9,474 nucleotides of DNA, from assembly GCA_934754755.1 (NCBI GenBank), contig CAKVJS010000033.1, forward strand, positions 1 through 9,474. Direction: 5' to 3'. Numbering within the stretch: the first letter of the stretch is position 1; each line of letters starts with the position of its first letter. The stretch comes from an uncultured Erysipelotrichales bacterium. GTDB lineage: Bacteria > Bacillota_I > Bacilli_A > Erysipelotrichales > Coprobacillaceae. The position numbers and the translations under genes were made by a program. Below, one piece after another: positions 1-6,550 of the stretch. Under the pieces are notes generated by a model. The model made no database searches. It was given only the letters and a program-made list of their open reading frames with translations, and was not told the origin of the DNA.

Positions 1-969
1 CGAGGGAGCTGTATAATGAATGGCCTTATCACCAATATCCGCCTTAGTAAATAGTTCCTTTTCCAAACGATTGCGATTGTTTTCAATCAGAGTATTTGCG
101 ACTTGTAATATATGCCCAGTAGAACGATAATTTTGATTTAAATAAATGGTTTTAATCGGTGTAAAATCTAGATCACAGTGTAAGATATAATTTACATTAG
201 CCCCTCGAAACGTATAAATCGTCTGATCGGGATCACCTACGACACATACTTTTGCATGCAACGATAATAATTGAATAATACGATATTCTATGTCGCTGAT
301 ATCCTGAAATTCATCAACGTGGATATATGAAAATTTACGTTGCCAATACGATAACACATCGGGAAAGTTTTCTAATATATATACCGTTTTAATAAGTAAA
401 TCATCAAAATCTAATAAATGGTGATCTCGCAAGTAGGTTTCATATGCCTGATAGGCTTGTGCCTGCTTGGATTCCCGGGGGCGAGAAGCAGCACGATGCA
501 AGGCTTTATCAAAAGTAATATTATGTACTTTTCTTTGGCTAATAAATCCAATCATGCCACGGACACTAAATGTCTTAACATCCATTTCTAAATCTTTATA
601 AATTTGTTTTAAAAGAGCCTTTTGGTCTTCTTCATCGATAATTGTAAAGGCCGATGGATAACCTAAAACAGAAATATGTTGTCTAAGAAAACGGACACAG
701 AGGGAATGGATTGTACAAACTAAGGTACCAGGAGCTTTATCGGGTAAGATGTGATACAGGCGATCTTTCATTTCATTGGCCGCCTTATTGGTAAAGGTAA
801 TCGCTAAAATTTCCCAGGGAGGAATCTTAATATTATCAATAAGATGGGCAATGCGATAGGTAATCACTCTTGTCTTTCCGGAACCAGCTCCTGCAATAAT
901 CCGCACATGGCTATCCAGGTAGGTTGCTGCTTCTAATTGTTTAGCCTCTAATACACCTTCTAAGTCCAT
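1..969 (-). CDS. UvrD/PcrA-family ATP-dependent DNA helicase, N-terminal part (runs off left edge)
   Basis: Superfamily 1A helicase of the UvrD/Rep/PcrA type, which unwinds DNA 3'-5' in nucleotide excision repair, replication restart and removal of RecA filaments. The first 323 codons are open without a stop; the C-terminal half lies outside the window. Visible motifs in order: Walker A AGAGSGKT (residues 26-33), motif Ia ITFTNKAANEMKDR (57-70), Walker B VDEFQD (218-223), motif III GDPDQTIYTFRGA (245-257) and motif IV NYRST (280-284). GDPDQTIYTFRGA replaces the GDADQSIYRWRGA seen in well-studied PcrA, so this may be a UvrD paralogue rather than the main PcrA; I leave the symbol blank. The ATG is preceded by AAAGGAGA at good spacing. 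It begins 15 bases after the pyrD stop with no terminator between them, so it is probably cotranscribed with the pyr genes. The family call is certain; the subfamily is not. Confidence 0.95.
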   Translation of the reverse strand, partial: MDLEGVLEAKQLEAATYLDSHVRIIAGAGSGKTRVITYRIAHLIDNIKIPPWEILAITFTNKAANEMKDRLYHILPDKAPGTLVCTIHSLCVRFLRQHISVLGYPSAFTIIDEEDQKALLKQIYKDLEMDVKTFSVRGMIGFISQRKVHNITFDKALHRAASRPRESKQAQAYQAYETYLRDHHLLDFDDLLIKTVYILENFPDVLSYWQRKFSYIHVDEFQDISDIEYRIIQLLSLHAKVCVVGDPDQTIYTFRGANVNYILHCDLDFTPIKTIYLNQNYRSTGHILQVANTLIENNRNRLEKELFTKADIGDKAIHYTAPS

Positions 970-984
970 GTCTGTTCTCCTTTT

Positions 985-1899
985 CTAACGAAATGATTTT
1001 CCAATAATTTCATTAATATGATGATATCCTAATCGTTCTAATTCTGTATTTAAATCAATAATAATCTGTTGACAAACATAAGGATCAACTAAGTTTTGAC
1101 TTCCAATAGCAACCGCACTAGCACCGGCCATCATCATTTCGATTACCTCTTTAGCGTTACGTATCCCTCCCATACCAATGACCGGGATTGATACTGCCTG
1201 AGCAACTTGATAGACCATTCTTAGCGCAACCGGGAAGATAGCCGGTCCGGAATACCCAGCAATGGTATTGGCGATAATCGGTTTTCCTGTCTTATAATCA
1301 ATGCGCATTCCAATAAGCGTATTAATCATGGTAATCCCATCTGCCCCGGCTGCCTCTACCGCTTTTGCCATCGAAACAATATCCGTAACATTTGGCGAAA
1401 GCTTAATGTATACAGGCACTTGACTAACCTGTTTGATAGCCTTTGTAAGATCCGCTGCCATACTTGGATCGGTTCCAAACTGGATACCCCCATGTTTTAC
1501 ATTGGGACAAGAAACATTAATTTCTAAAGCACCAATTTTATCATGCGATGAAATTTGCCTAGCACATTCAATATAGTCATCAAAACTACTACCAGCCACA
1601 TTCGCAATCACTTTATCATGATAGAGCGGGCGCAATTTTTCTAACTCCTGTTCCATAACTTGTTTAACACCAGGATTTTGTAGCCCGATCGCATTTAACA
1701 TACCACTTGGTCCTTCCGCAATTCGGGGCAAAGGATTTCCGAAACGGGGCTCACATGTAGTTCCCTTTAACATAATAGAACCAAGTATATTAATATCATA
1801 AAATTTAGTAAATTCATAACCAAAACCAAAGGTTCCACTCGCTGGCATAATCGGATTTTTTAACGATAATCCTGGCAAGTTAATCCGTGTATCAACCAT
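985..1899 (-). CDS. pyrD: Dihydroorotate dehydrogenase class 1B, catalytic subunit PyrD
   Basis: Oxidises dihydroorotate to orotate, the fourth step of UMP synthesis, using FMN. Class 1B enzymes pass the electrons to NAD+ through the PyrK subunit, whose gene lies directly upstream. The 304-residue TIM-barrel protein has the usual family length. Visible features are [10 protein letters not shown] (69-78), the active-site stretch [11 protein letters not shown] with the catalytic-base cysteine at 131 (a Cys base marks class 1; class 2 uses Ser), the substrate/FMN segment YIKLSPN (164-170), and a phosphate-binding GMGGI (242-246). I chose the ATG at 1899 because AGGTG lies about 7 bases before it; the in-frame TTG two codons upstream sits against the Shine-Dalgarno. 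The first 8 bases overlap the end of pyrK, which implies translational coupling. Confidence 0.97.
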   Translation of the reverse strand: MVDTRINLPGLSLKNPIMPASGTFGFGYEFTKFYDINILGSIMLKGTTCEPRFGNPLPRIAEGPSGMLNAIGLQNPGVKQVMEQELEKLRPLYHDKVIANVAGSSFDDYIECARQISSHDKIGALEINVSCPNVKHGGIQFGTDPSMAADLTKAIKQVSQVPVYIKLSPNVTDIVSMAKAVEAAGADGITMINTLIGMRIDYKTGKPIIANTIAGYSGPAIFPVALRMVYQVAQAVSIPVIGMGGIRNAKEVIEMMMAGASAVAIGSQNLVDPYVCQQIIIDLNTELERLGYHHINEIIGKSFR

Positions 1900-2647
1900 G
1901 CACAATCACCTCACTTGCTGCTAAGACGGGTCCTTCTACACAAATTCGTTTATACGGTGCATTTTTCACCTTACACGAACACCCCATACAAGCACCAAAA
2001 CCACAACCCATACGAGTTTCCAAAGATACTTGCCCATGATCAGGAAAAGAGGTAACAAGCGAAAGTAACATAGCTTCTGGACCACAACTATAATATTGAT
2101 CAAAGGATAAAGAATGTTCATTAATAGCATCCAAAACCGTTCCTTTTACCCCTTGACTACCATCCATAGTTGCCACATAAACCGGACCCAATGATTCAAA
2201 GGCTTCCTTATAAAAAATATCCGATTGGCTGCGAAATCCTAATACAGTCGTTACTTCAATCCCTTGTTTTTGGAGCCTTTTTCCGAGGCCATATAAAGGT
2301 GGCGTTCCTAATCCACCCCCAATAAGCAAGGCTTTTCCTTTTGTTTGTAGGGTAAATCCATTGCCTAAACCAACGAGACAATCCAAGTAATCACCAATTT
2401 TTTTCGTCGCTAAATATTCTGTACCTTCGCCAACGACTTTAAATATACAAGTAATTGTATCCTCTGTATAATCACAGACTGACATAGGTCGACGTAAATA
2501 GGGATGCAACCCATCACCAATTTTAATATTGATAAATTGTCCGGGTGCCCCTATCATCTTCGCTACGCTTCCTTGTAATACTATTTCATAAACCTGATCG
2601 ACCAGCTCTTTTATGCTTATAATACGCATGTTTTCTTGTAATTGCAC
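1892..2647 (-). CDS. pyrK: Dihydroorotate dehydrogenase electron-transfer subunit PyrK
   Basis: FAD and [2Fe-2S] subunit of class 1B dihydroorotate dehydrogenase. It transfers electrons from the FMN of PyrD to NAD+ and works in a PyrD2-PyrK2 complex in the cytoplasm. The protein is 251 residues. Domains in order: an N-terminal ferredoxin-reductase-like beta barrel with the FAD-binding motif RRPMS (52-56), a nucleotide-binding domain with GGGLGTPP (110-117) and CGPEAML (188-194), and a C-terminal iron-sulfur cluster segment with cysteines 215, 220, 223 and 236 in the C-x4-C-x2-C-x12-C pattern. All four cluster ligands are present, so the enzyme should be functional. The start is GTG, supported by AGGAGG seven bases upstream. 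It begins 11 bases after the pyrC stop and overlaps pyrD by 8 bases. Confidence 0.97.
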   Translation of the reverse strand: MQLQENMRIISIKELVDQVYEIVLQGSVAKMIGAPGQFINIKIGDGLHPYLRRPMSVCDYTEDTITCIFKVVGEGTEYLATKKIGDYLDCLVGLGNGFTLQTKGKALLIGGGLGTPPLYGLGKRLQKQGIEVTTVLGFRSQSDIFYKEAFESLGPVYVATMDGSQGVKGTVLDAINEHSLSFDQYYSCGPEAMLLSLVTSFPDHGQVSLETRMGCGFGACMGCSCKVKNAPYKRICVEGPVLAASEVIVHG

Positions 2648-2658
2648 CTTGGTTCCTC

Positions 2659-3930
2659 CTACAACTTCGTTACTTTACCATCCAGTATATGGTATGTTAT
2701 TTGTCCTGTACAGGTAACCCCAATAAACGGGGTATTTTTTGATTTCGAGACAATGGAATCCTTTGTGATCGTATACGTCTTAGCCAAATCAATGACACAT
2801 AAATTAGCCTTCTTACCGACTAATAAATGGTGATCCAACCCAATAATAGAGGCTGGGTTTTCCGACATACAAGTGAGAATTGTTTCTAACGAAACGAGTC
2901 CTTTTTTAACAATATATGTATGCAACAAACTAAAAGCATGTTGAATACCAATAATACCAAAGGCCGCCTTATCAATCGGTAATTCTTTAACTAATCGTTC
3001 ATGCGGTGCATGATCGGTCGCAATAACCGAAACCGTTCCTTCTCTAAGACCTTGTAATAAAGCTTCTAAATCTTCCTTAGAGCGTAAGGGTGGATTCATT
3101 TTATAATTTGGATCGCAATCTTTAATATTCTCATCGGTTAATATTAAATGATGCGGACATACTTCCCCACTCACTATAGTTGATTTTTTTCTTGCCTCTT
3201 TAAGCGCAGCCACGCTTTCCTTCGTTGACATATGGCATATATGATAGCGACATTGTTGTTCCATCGCTAAGGATAAGTCACGTTGTACATGCTTGAATTC
3301 GGAATCACTATTGATGCCAACAAGTCCTTGCTTAGAGGCATAGCTTCCTGCATGAATGCAGGCATTTACCGGGATCTCCGATTCATCCTCACAGTGTGCA
3401 ACAATCATACTGCCCGTATCATGAGCTTTTTTCATTGCTGCTTTCATCACTAATGGATTTTGTACGCCTTTTCCATCATCGGAAAAACCAACGACAATCG
3501 GCTCTTCACTGATTGTTTCAAAATCAACAATTTGTTTGCCTTGTAATCCTTTGGTAATAGCACTATATGTATAAGTATGAACCTGTGCATCTTTTTGCAC
3601 TCGTTTTGAAAAATCTTGCACCATCTCGAGCGAATCCATACAAGGATGAGTATTTGCCATGGCAACAATATGGGTGTATCCACCGTGCTTTGCACTATTT
3701 GTCCCGGTTGCTATGGTTTCTTTATGTTCAAAACCAGGTTCTCTTAAATGGACATGCATATCCACAAACCCAAGCGTCAACAATTGGCCCTTAATATCAA
3801 TCATTTTCGCATCTGCATCAACGATACGATCTTCGATGGCGACAATATACTCACCTTCTATAAGAACATCTTTTTGTTGTATTTTGCCTTGATAAAAAAC
3901 ATCCCCATTGGAAAATAAAATTTTAGACAT
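2659..3930 (-). CDS. pyrC: Dihydroorotase PyrC
   Basis: Zinc amidohydrolase that cyclises N-carbamoyl-aspartate to dihydroorotate, the third step of pyrimidine synthesis; its product is the substrate of the adjacent PyrDK enzyme. The 423 residues fit the class I dihydroorotases of Gram-positive bacteria. Metal-binding and active-site landmarks are DMHVHLREPG (57-66, with H59 and H61), FSDDGKG (149-155), AHCED (178-182), CHMST (232-236), MNPPLRS (278-284) and ATDHAPH (304-310, with the catalytic Asp at 306). The ATG at 3930 follows AGGAGG by six bases; an in-frame GTG eight codons upstream lies before that Shine-Dalgarno and is rejected. It is the first gene of the pyrC-pyrK-pyrD-helicase unit and has its own sigma-A-type promoter. 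The other pyr genes are not in the window. Confidence 0.97.
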   Translation of the reverse strand: MSKILFSNGDVFYQGKIQQKDVLIEGEYIVAIEDRIVDADAKMIDIKGQLLTLGFVDMHVHLREPGFEHKETIATGTNSAKHGGYTHIVAMANTHPCMDSLEMVQDFSKRVQKDAQVHTYTYSAITKGLQGKQIVDFETISEEPIVVGFSDDGKGVQNPLVMKAAMKKAHDTGSMIVAHCEDESEIPVNACIHAGSYASKQGLVGINSDSEFKHVQRDLSLAMEQQCRYHICHMSTKESVAALKEARKKSTIVSGEVCPHHLILTDENIKDCDPNYKMNPPLRSKEDLEALLQGLREGTVSVIATDHAPHERLVKELPIDKAAFGIIGIQHAFSLLHTYIVKKGLVSLETILTCMSENPASIIGLDHHLLVGKKANLCVIDLAKTYTITKDSIVSKSKNTPFIGVTCTGQITYHILDGKVTKL

Positions 3931-3965
3931 ACCATTCCTCCTATTTTGCGACACTACTTGTTAAG

Positions 3966-3994
3966 ACTATATCTTATTTGTCCTCTATTTTCAA
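3966..3994 (-). promoter_or_regulatory. Sigma-A-type promoter of the pyrCKD operon
   Basis: Reading the minus strand, TTGAAA (3989-3994) is followed after exactly 17 bases by TATAGT (3966-3971). This is five of six matches to each consensus hexamer. The predicted transcript start is near 3959, leaving a leader of about 30 bases before pyrC that holds little beyond the ribosome binding site. Confidence 0.75.
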
Positions 3995-4026
3995 ATTTTT
4001 ATGCTTCTTTATATAAATCCTACATT

Positions 4027-4044
4027 AAAAAAGACCTTATGGTC
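4027..4044 (-). terminator. Weak intrinsic terminator at the end of coaD
   Basis: On the minus strand, GACC-ATAA-GGTC is followed directly by six T residues. The hairpin contains the coaD stop codon. The stem is only four pairs, although upstream A residues could also pair with the T tract. It lies where the coaD operon should end, before the pyr promoter. Termination is probably partial. Confidence 0.4.
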
Positions 4045-4528
4045 GATATAACTTTTTTTTCAATGCTTCTTCTACTATCGGTGGTACTAATCCAGCAACT
4101 GATTTTCCATGCGTTACAATTTCTTTTACGGAAGTCGAAGAAATAAAAGATTGATGCGGTTTTGTCATCAAAAAGACCATTTCAATATTATCATCTAAGT
4201 ATTGATTGGAAAAAGCTAACTGTAATTCGTATTCAAAATCCATATTAGCACGAATACCACGGACTAACACATCTCCACCAATTTGCGCAGCGTACTCTAC
4301 CGCCAATTTATTGGAGGCATCAATTTTCACATTGTTATATTCTTTGGTTACCTGTCGCAATAAATCCATTCTTTCATCAACGGTAAAAACACCTTCCGTT
4401 TTCGCTGGATTAATAAAAATTGTAACATATAATTGATCAAATAATTTACTCGCCCTTTTAATAATATCTAAATGTCCATTTGTCACAGGATCAAAAGTAC
4501 CTGCATAAACTGCTATTGTTTCCTTCAT
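4037..4528 (-). CDS. coaD: Phosphopantetheine adenylyltransferase CoaD
   Basis: Transfers AMP from ATP to 4'-phosphopantetheine to give dephospho-coenzyme A, the penultimate step of CoA synthesis; it is a cytoplasmic, normally hexameric nucleotidyltransferase. The 163 residues match the usual length of about 160. The signature AGTFDPVTNGH (9-19) holds the T/HxGH nucleotide-binding motif with H19. VRGIR (89-93) and ISSTSVKE (129-136) are the other expected active-site segments. I chose the ATG at 4528 because AAGGAG lies 6-7 bases upstream and the family begins with this strand; an upstream in-frame start would add 27 unrelated residues. In Bacillus coaD directly follows the rsmD homologue (ylbH). 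Here an extra gene sits between them, and coaD is preceded by about 95 noncoding bases with two inverted repeats. Confidence 0.97.
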   Translation of the reverse strand: MKETIAVYAGTFDPVTNGHLDIIKRASKLFDQLYVTIFINPAKTEGVFTVDERMDLLRQVTKEYNNVKIDASNKLAVEYAAQIGGDVLVRGIRANMDFEYELQLAFSNQYLDDNIEMVFLMTKPHQSFISSTSVKEIVTHGKSVAGLVPPIVEEALKKKLYRP

Positions 4529-4565
4529 AATAACTCCTTGTTTGTATTTATATGTTACTCTTGAA

Positions 4566-4611
4566 CCTACATTGAAAGTAGGGGTGCATATACATTGACT
4601 TTGTATCACCC
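4566..4611 (-). repeat. Two adjacent inverted repeats in the coaD leader
   Basis: The first is CCTAC-7 nt-GTAGG (4566-4582 on the plus strand). The second pairs GGGTG (4582-4586) with CACCC (4607-4611) and ATACA (4590-4594) with TGTAT (4602-4606), leaving a 3-base bulge and a 7-base loop. The arms meet at base 4582. Neither hairpin is followed by a T run on the minus strand, so they do not look like terminators. They could be RNA structures in the coaD leader, a processing site, or operator DNA. I do not recognise a known riboswitch. Confidence 0.45.
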
Positions 4612-4622
4612 TCGATTATTAC

Positions 4623-5039
4623 TTATTGGGATAAAAAGCCATCAATAGCCTTTATTATTTTATCCACCTTATCAATATCCATGATTAATTTATTCATGTT
4701 ATAGGCTTTATATGTTTGATAGGACACTTCACCTATTTGACACATTAACTTCATATTTATGTATGAAATGCTGTCTCTTAAATATTCCCTTTTTTCTTGT
4801 TCGGATAAGTATTTATTGGGAACAGCTAAACTGCGGATTGTTTCTACAAGCCTCTCTACCTTTTCTAGACTCATTTTTTGCCTAGCACCCTTATACCCTT
4901 TATAGGTTGAATAGGACACACTGGCCTTTTGACATACTGCTTGCATCTTAAGTCCTTGTGACACCCTGATTATGTACTCTCTTTGTTGCATCTCGTATAA
5001 TTCCTTTTTTCGCTTGTACTCCTTGTAATCAAAATCCAC
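4623..5039 (-). CDS. Unrecognised protein built of two helix-turn-helix-like repeats
   Basis: I do not recognise a family. The 138-residue protein is basic and carries an internal duplication with a 64-residue offset. Residues about 20-71 and 84-136 both begin REY and share the core M-x3-CQ-x3-VSY-x-TYK-x-Y, then a Met and a KV-containing helix; for example M32, C36, Q37, VSYSTYK (41-47) match M96, C100, Q101, VSYQTYK (105-111). The short helix, turn, then Ser/Tyr/Thr/Lys-rich helix pattern resembles a small DNA-binding helix-turn-helix, so a two-headed DNA-binding protein is plausible, but this is inference. Residues 1-20 are a highly charged helical lead-in. It has no signal peptide or membrane segment. 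The start is GTG with AGGAGG eight bases upstream. It is inserted between rsmD and coaD, and its own ribosome binding site can pair with upstream bases. Confidence 0.75.
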   Translation of the reverse strand: MDFDYKEYKRKKELYEMQQREYIIRVSQGLKMQAVCQKASVSYSTYKGYKGARQKMSLEKVERLVETIRSLAVPNKYLSEQEKREYLRDSISYINMKLMCQIGEVSYQTYKAYNMNKLIMDIDKVDKIIKAIDGFLSQ

Positions 5040-5045
5040 AAGTAT

Positions 5046-5071
5046 CCCCTCCTTTCTGTTTTGTAAGGGGG
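5046..5071 (-). promoter_or_regulatory. Hairpin that could mask the ribosome binding site of the duplicated-repeat gene
   Basis: In the minus-strand RNA, CCCCCUU (5065-5071) can pair with the AAGGAGGGG around the Shine-Dalgarno (5046-5054), with one bulged base, one G-U pair and a loop of about ten bases. Folding would bury the ribosome binding site of the 4623-5039 gene. There is no T tract, so it is not a terminator of rsmD. Translational control is inferred. Confidence 0.4.
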
Positions 5072-5107
5072 CTAATACATTATCTTTCTTTGCCTAGAAC
5101 GATATAA

Positions 5108-5656
5108 TTACTCCTTGTAGGTAAATATATGTACGGCAGTAATGCCATATTGCTTTGTCTTTGTAATGTCCAGAGACGAAATGGAGGCAAAAGTTACCTC
5201 GCTATTTTCTTCTACTAGAATCCGAGCATGATTACGTAACATCTTATGGGTAACTAAGTATTCTAAAATCGGATCGACAAGGCCTTTACCATAGGGCGGA
5301 TCCAATATTACGATATCAAAAACAATTTGTTTTTTATGCATCATAGCGAGAGCTTTATGATAATCCATTTTCCATAAAACAGCATTGGTAATTTGTAACT
5401 TCTGTATATTTTCCTGTAAGCATTTGTAAGCTTGATACTGATGATCAATTGCGTATAGAGAGTCACAACCCCTAGACATAGCCTCGATGCCTAAGCCACC
5501 ACTACCCGCAAATAAATCCAAAACGACACCCCCGTCAAAATAAGGACCAAGCATCTGAAACATACTTTCCTTATTGCGATCCGTCGTTGGTCTTGTTGTA
5601 TGTACGGCCGGAGCCTTTAACCCCCGGCCTTTATATTTTCCTGCAATTACGCGCAT
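5108..5656 (-). CDS. rsmD: 16S rRNA (guanine-966-N2)-methyltransferase RsmD
   Basis: S-adenosylmethionine-dependent methyltransferase that modifies G966 of 16S rRNA during 30S assembly. The 182 residues fit the family. The N-terminal signature MRVIAGKYKGR (1-11) and TRPT with downstream KESMFQML (21-37) recognise rRNA. DLFAGSGGLGIEAMSRG (47-63) is the SAM-binding glycine loop, and DPPYGKG (119-125) is the catalytic D/N-PPY motif of amino-group methyltransferases. The ATG at 5656 is chosen because the family starts MRVIAG and GAGGT lies just upstream; the frame is open further upstream but overlaps ylbF. The gene starts 10 bases after the ylbF stop. Bacillus has ylbG between these two genes, and it is absent here. 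Confidence 0.96.
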   Translation of the reverse strand: MRVIAGKYKGRGLKAPAVHTTRPTTDRNKESMFQMLGPYFDGGVVLDLFAGSGGLGIEAMSRGCDSLYAIDHQYQAYKCLQENIQKLQITNAVLWKMDYHKALAMMHKKQIVFDIVILDPPYGKGLVDPILEYLVTHKMLRNHARILVEENSEVTFASISSLDITKTKQYGITAVHIFTYKE

Positions 5657-5666
5657 ATGTACCTCA

Positions 5667-6005
5667 TTATATCGTAAATCTTTCCGTCCGTAAATCAGGA
5701 CTAATGCCATCAAAGACAATTTTAGTAACTGACTCCAGCACTTCATTAATTTCTTTATAGGCTTGATAATATTCCTGTACAACGGGATGGGCAGAGACCA
5801 TCCGTTTACAACGCATCATTTTCTCTTTTTGTTTAGTTATATCGATATATTTCGCATATTTCTTAACTTCCTGGTACTGTTGCATTGCCTCTCGATATTC
5901 CTGCAACAATGGGATAGCCAGTATCTCCTTTTCCAAGGCCATAAATGTTAGATACCGGCTATCCGTTTGAATTGCTGCAAGTAATTCTTCTATTAATGTC
6001 TCCAT
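5667..6005 (-). CDS. ylbF: YlbF/YmcA-family regulator of RNase Y
   Basis: 112-residue all-helical, charged protein of the YlbF/YmcA (DUF964) family. In Bacillus subtilis, YlbF with YmcA and YaaT forms the Y-complex, which steers RNase Y in mRNA maturation and affects competence, biofilm formation and sporulation. The family pattern is visible as two amphipathic helices, around LLAAIQTDSRYLTFMALEKE (8-27) and LLQEYREAMQQYQEVKKYA (33-51). A third, more C-terminal block contains HPVVQEYYQAYKEIN (73-87). It has no membrane segment. The ATG is preceded by AGGAGA, and only eight bases separate it from the ylbE-like stop. Position between ylbE-like and rsmD matches Bacillus gene order and supports YlbF over the paralogue YmcA. 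It is somewhat shorter than B. subtilis YlbF. Confidence 0.88.
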   Translation of the reverse strand: METLIEELLAAIQTDSRYLTFMALEKEILAIPLLQEYREAMQQYQEVKKYAKYIDITKQKEKMMRCKRMVSAHPVVQEYYQAYKEINEVLESVTKIVFDGISPDLRTERFTI

Positions 6006-6013
6006 ACACTCTC

Positions 6014-6193
6014 CTATAATAACAACTCTACCATATTTAAGATGGTTGATAGTTGTTCTAATCTAGCGTTAAATGTTCGGTTCGTATCTTGTTTATAGTA
6101 ATCTTGTAATTCCTTAACTCGCTGTGGGTCACGAGATAAGATAATATACCATTGGGGATGGGAGCGAATATACATAACTAAATCATTATCCAT
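6014..6193 (-). CDS. ylbE: YlbE-like small protein
   Basis: 59-residue protein of the YlbE family, whose function is unknown. The recognisable core is MYIRSHPQWYIILSRDP (7-23), matching the family pattern of an Ile-Arg, a Pro-x-Trp-Tyr and a Leu-Ser-Arg-x-Pro, followed by a Tyr-Tyr-Lys helix and a Met/Leu-rich C-terminus. I chose the internal ATG at 6193 because it places the family core at the N-terminus and overlaps the ylbD-like stop by 8 bases, as coupled genes often do. An upstream ATG at 6244 would add 17 residues that are only the ylbD-like gene read in another frame, with no ribosome binding site. The Shine-Dalgarno for 6193 is itself weak, consistent with coupling. B. subtilis YlbE is about 20 residues longer. 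Confidence 0.8.
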   Translation of the reverse strand: MDNDLVMYIRSHPQWYIILSRDPQRVKELQDYYKQDTNRTFNARLEQLSTILNMVELLL

Positions 6194-6518
6194 CGTACCA
6201 CTTACGCCTCGGTTGCTTTTGTTGTCCTTTACTTGCCGTCTCATTTTTATTCAATAAATTCGAAGCCATTGTCAACATTTTTTCCAATGATCGCATACTG
6301 GAAGATACGGTTTCTAGATCTACATTTTTCGCCAATTGAAGTAGCATTGTCATATCGACACCACTATGTTTCTTATAAGGACTCCAAAACTTATCATCTT
6401 TTCCATACATTACATATATCTCATACAATTGTTGCCATGTATATCGTCCTGATAAAACATCGTCTCTAACGCCAGGTATAGTCGTAACAAATTTCTTAAA
6501 TTCCTCTATTTGACTCAT
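6186..6518 (-). CDS. ylbD: YlbD-like (putative spore coat family) protein
   Basis: 110-residue protein of the YlbD family. In Bacillus the family is annotated as a putative coat protein, with little direct functional evidence. The conserved N-terminal block is clear: EEFKKFVTTIPG (5-16), then SGRYTWQQLYEIYVMYGKDD (23-42) and FWSPY (44-48), matching the family's Phe-Lys-x-Phe-Val, Thr-Trp-Gln-x-Leu-Tyr-Glu and Gly-x-x-Asp segments. The middle is helical and Met/Leu-rich, and the C-terminus is polar and basic (Gln, Lys, Arg). The ATG at 6518 has AGGTGA at correct spacing; an ATG five codons upstream precedes that site. It begins 32 bases after the ftsW stop and overlaps the ylbE-like gene by 8 bases. 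Its presence suggests a spore-forming ancestry but does not prove it. Confidence 0.85.
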   Translation of the reverse strand: MSQIEEFKKFVTTIPGVRDDVLSGRYTWQQLYEIYVMYGKDDKFWSPYKKHSGVDMTMLLQLAKNVDLETVSSSMRSLEKMLTMASNLLNKNETASKGQQKQPRRKWYDG

Positions 6519-6550
6519 TCTATCACCTACCATACTATATGCAATAAATA

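Noticed and set aside
2642..2833. Plus-strand frame antisense to pyrC
   Set aside because: It lies wholly opposite a well-supported pyrC; no recognisable domain or promoter.
3450..3892. Several frames on both strands inside pyrC
   Set aside because: They overlap the conserved dihydroorotase coding region, lack ribosome binding sites and encode no recognisable domain.
3995..4036. Possible riboswitch before pyrC
   Set aside because: The region lies upstream of the predicted transcript start, is short and A/T-rich, and contains only the weak coaD terminator.
4555..4585. tRNA-like segment (GGTTCAAG with a nearby stem) upstream of coaD
   Set aside because: No acceptor stem, D arm or anticodon arm can be assembled around it; only a T-loop-like word is present.
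4529..4609. In-frame N-terminal extension of coaD by 27 residues
   Set aside because: The extension has no family similarity, crosses the hairpin region, and the ATG at 4528 has its own Shine-Dalgarno and gives the standard length.
5657..5782. In-frame N-terminal extension of rsmD by 42 residues
   Set aside because: It overlaps the ylbF gene in another frame; RsmD proteins start with MRVIAG, and a ribosome binding site precedes that ATG.
6194..6244. Longer start for the ylbE-like gene
   Set aside because: The added 17 residues are an alternate-frame reading of the ylbD-like gene, and no ribosome binding site precedes them.
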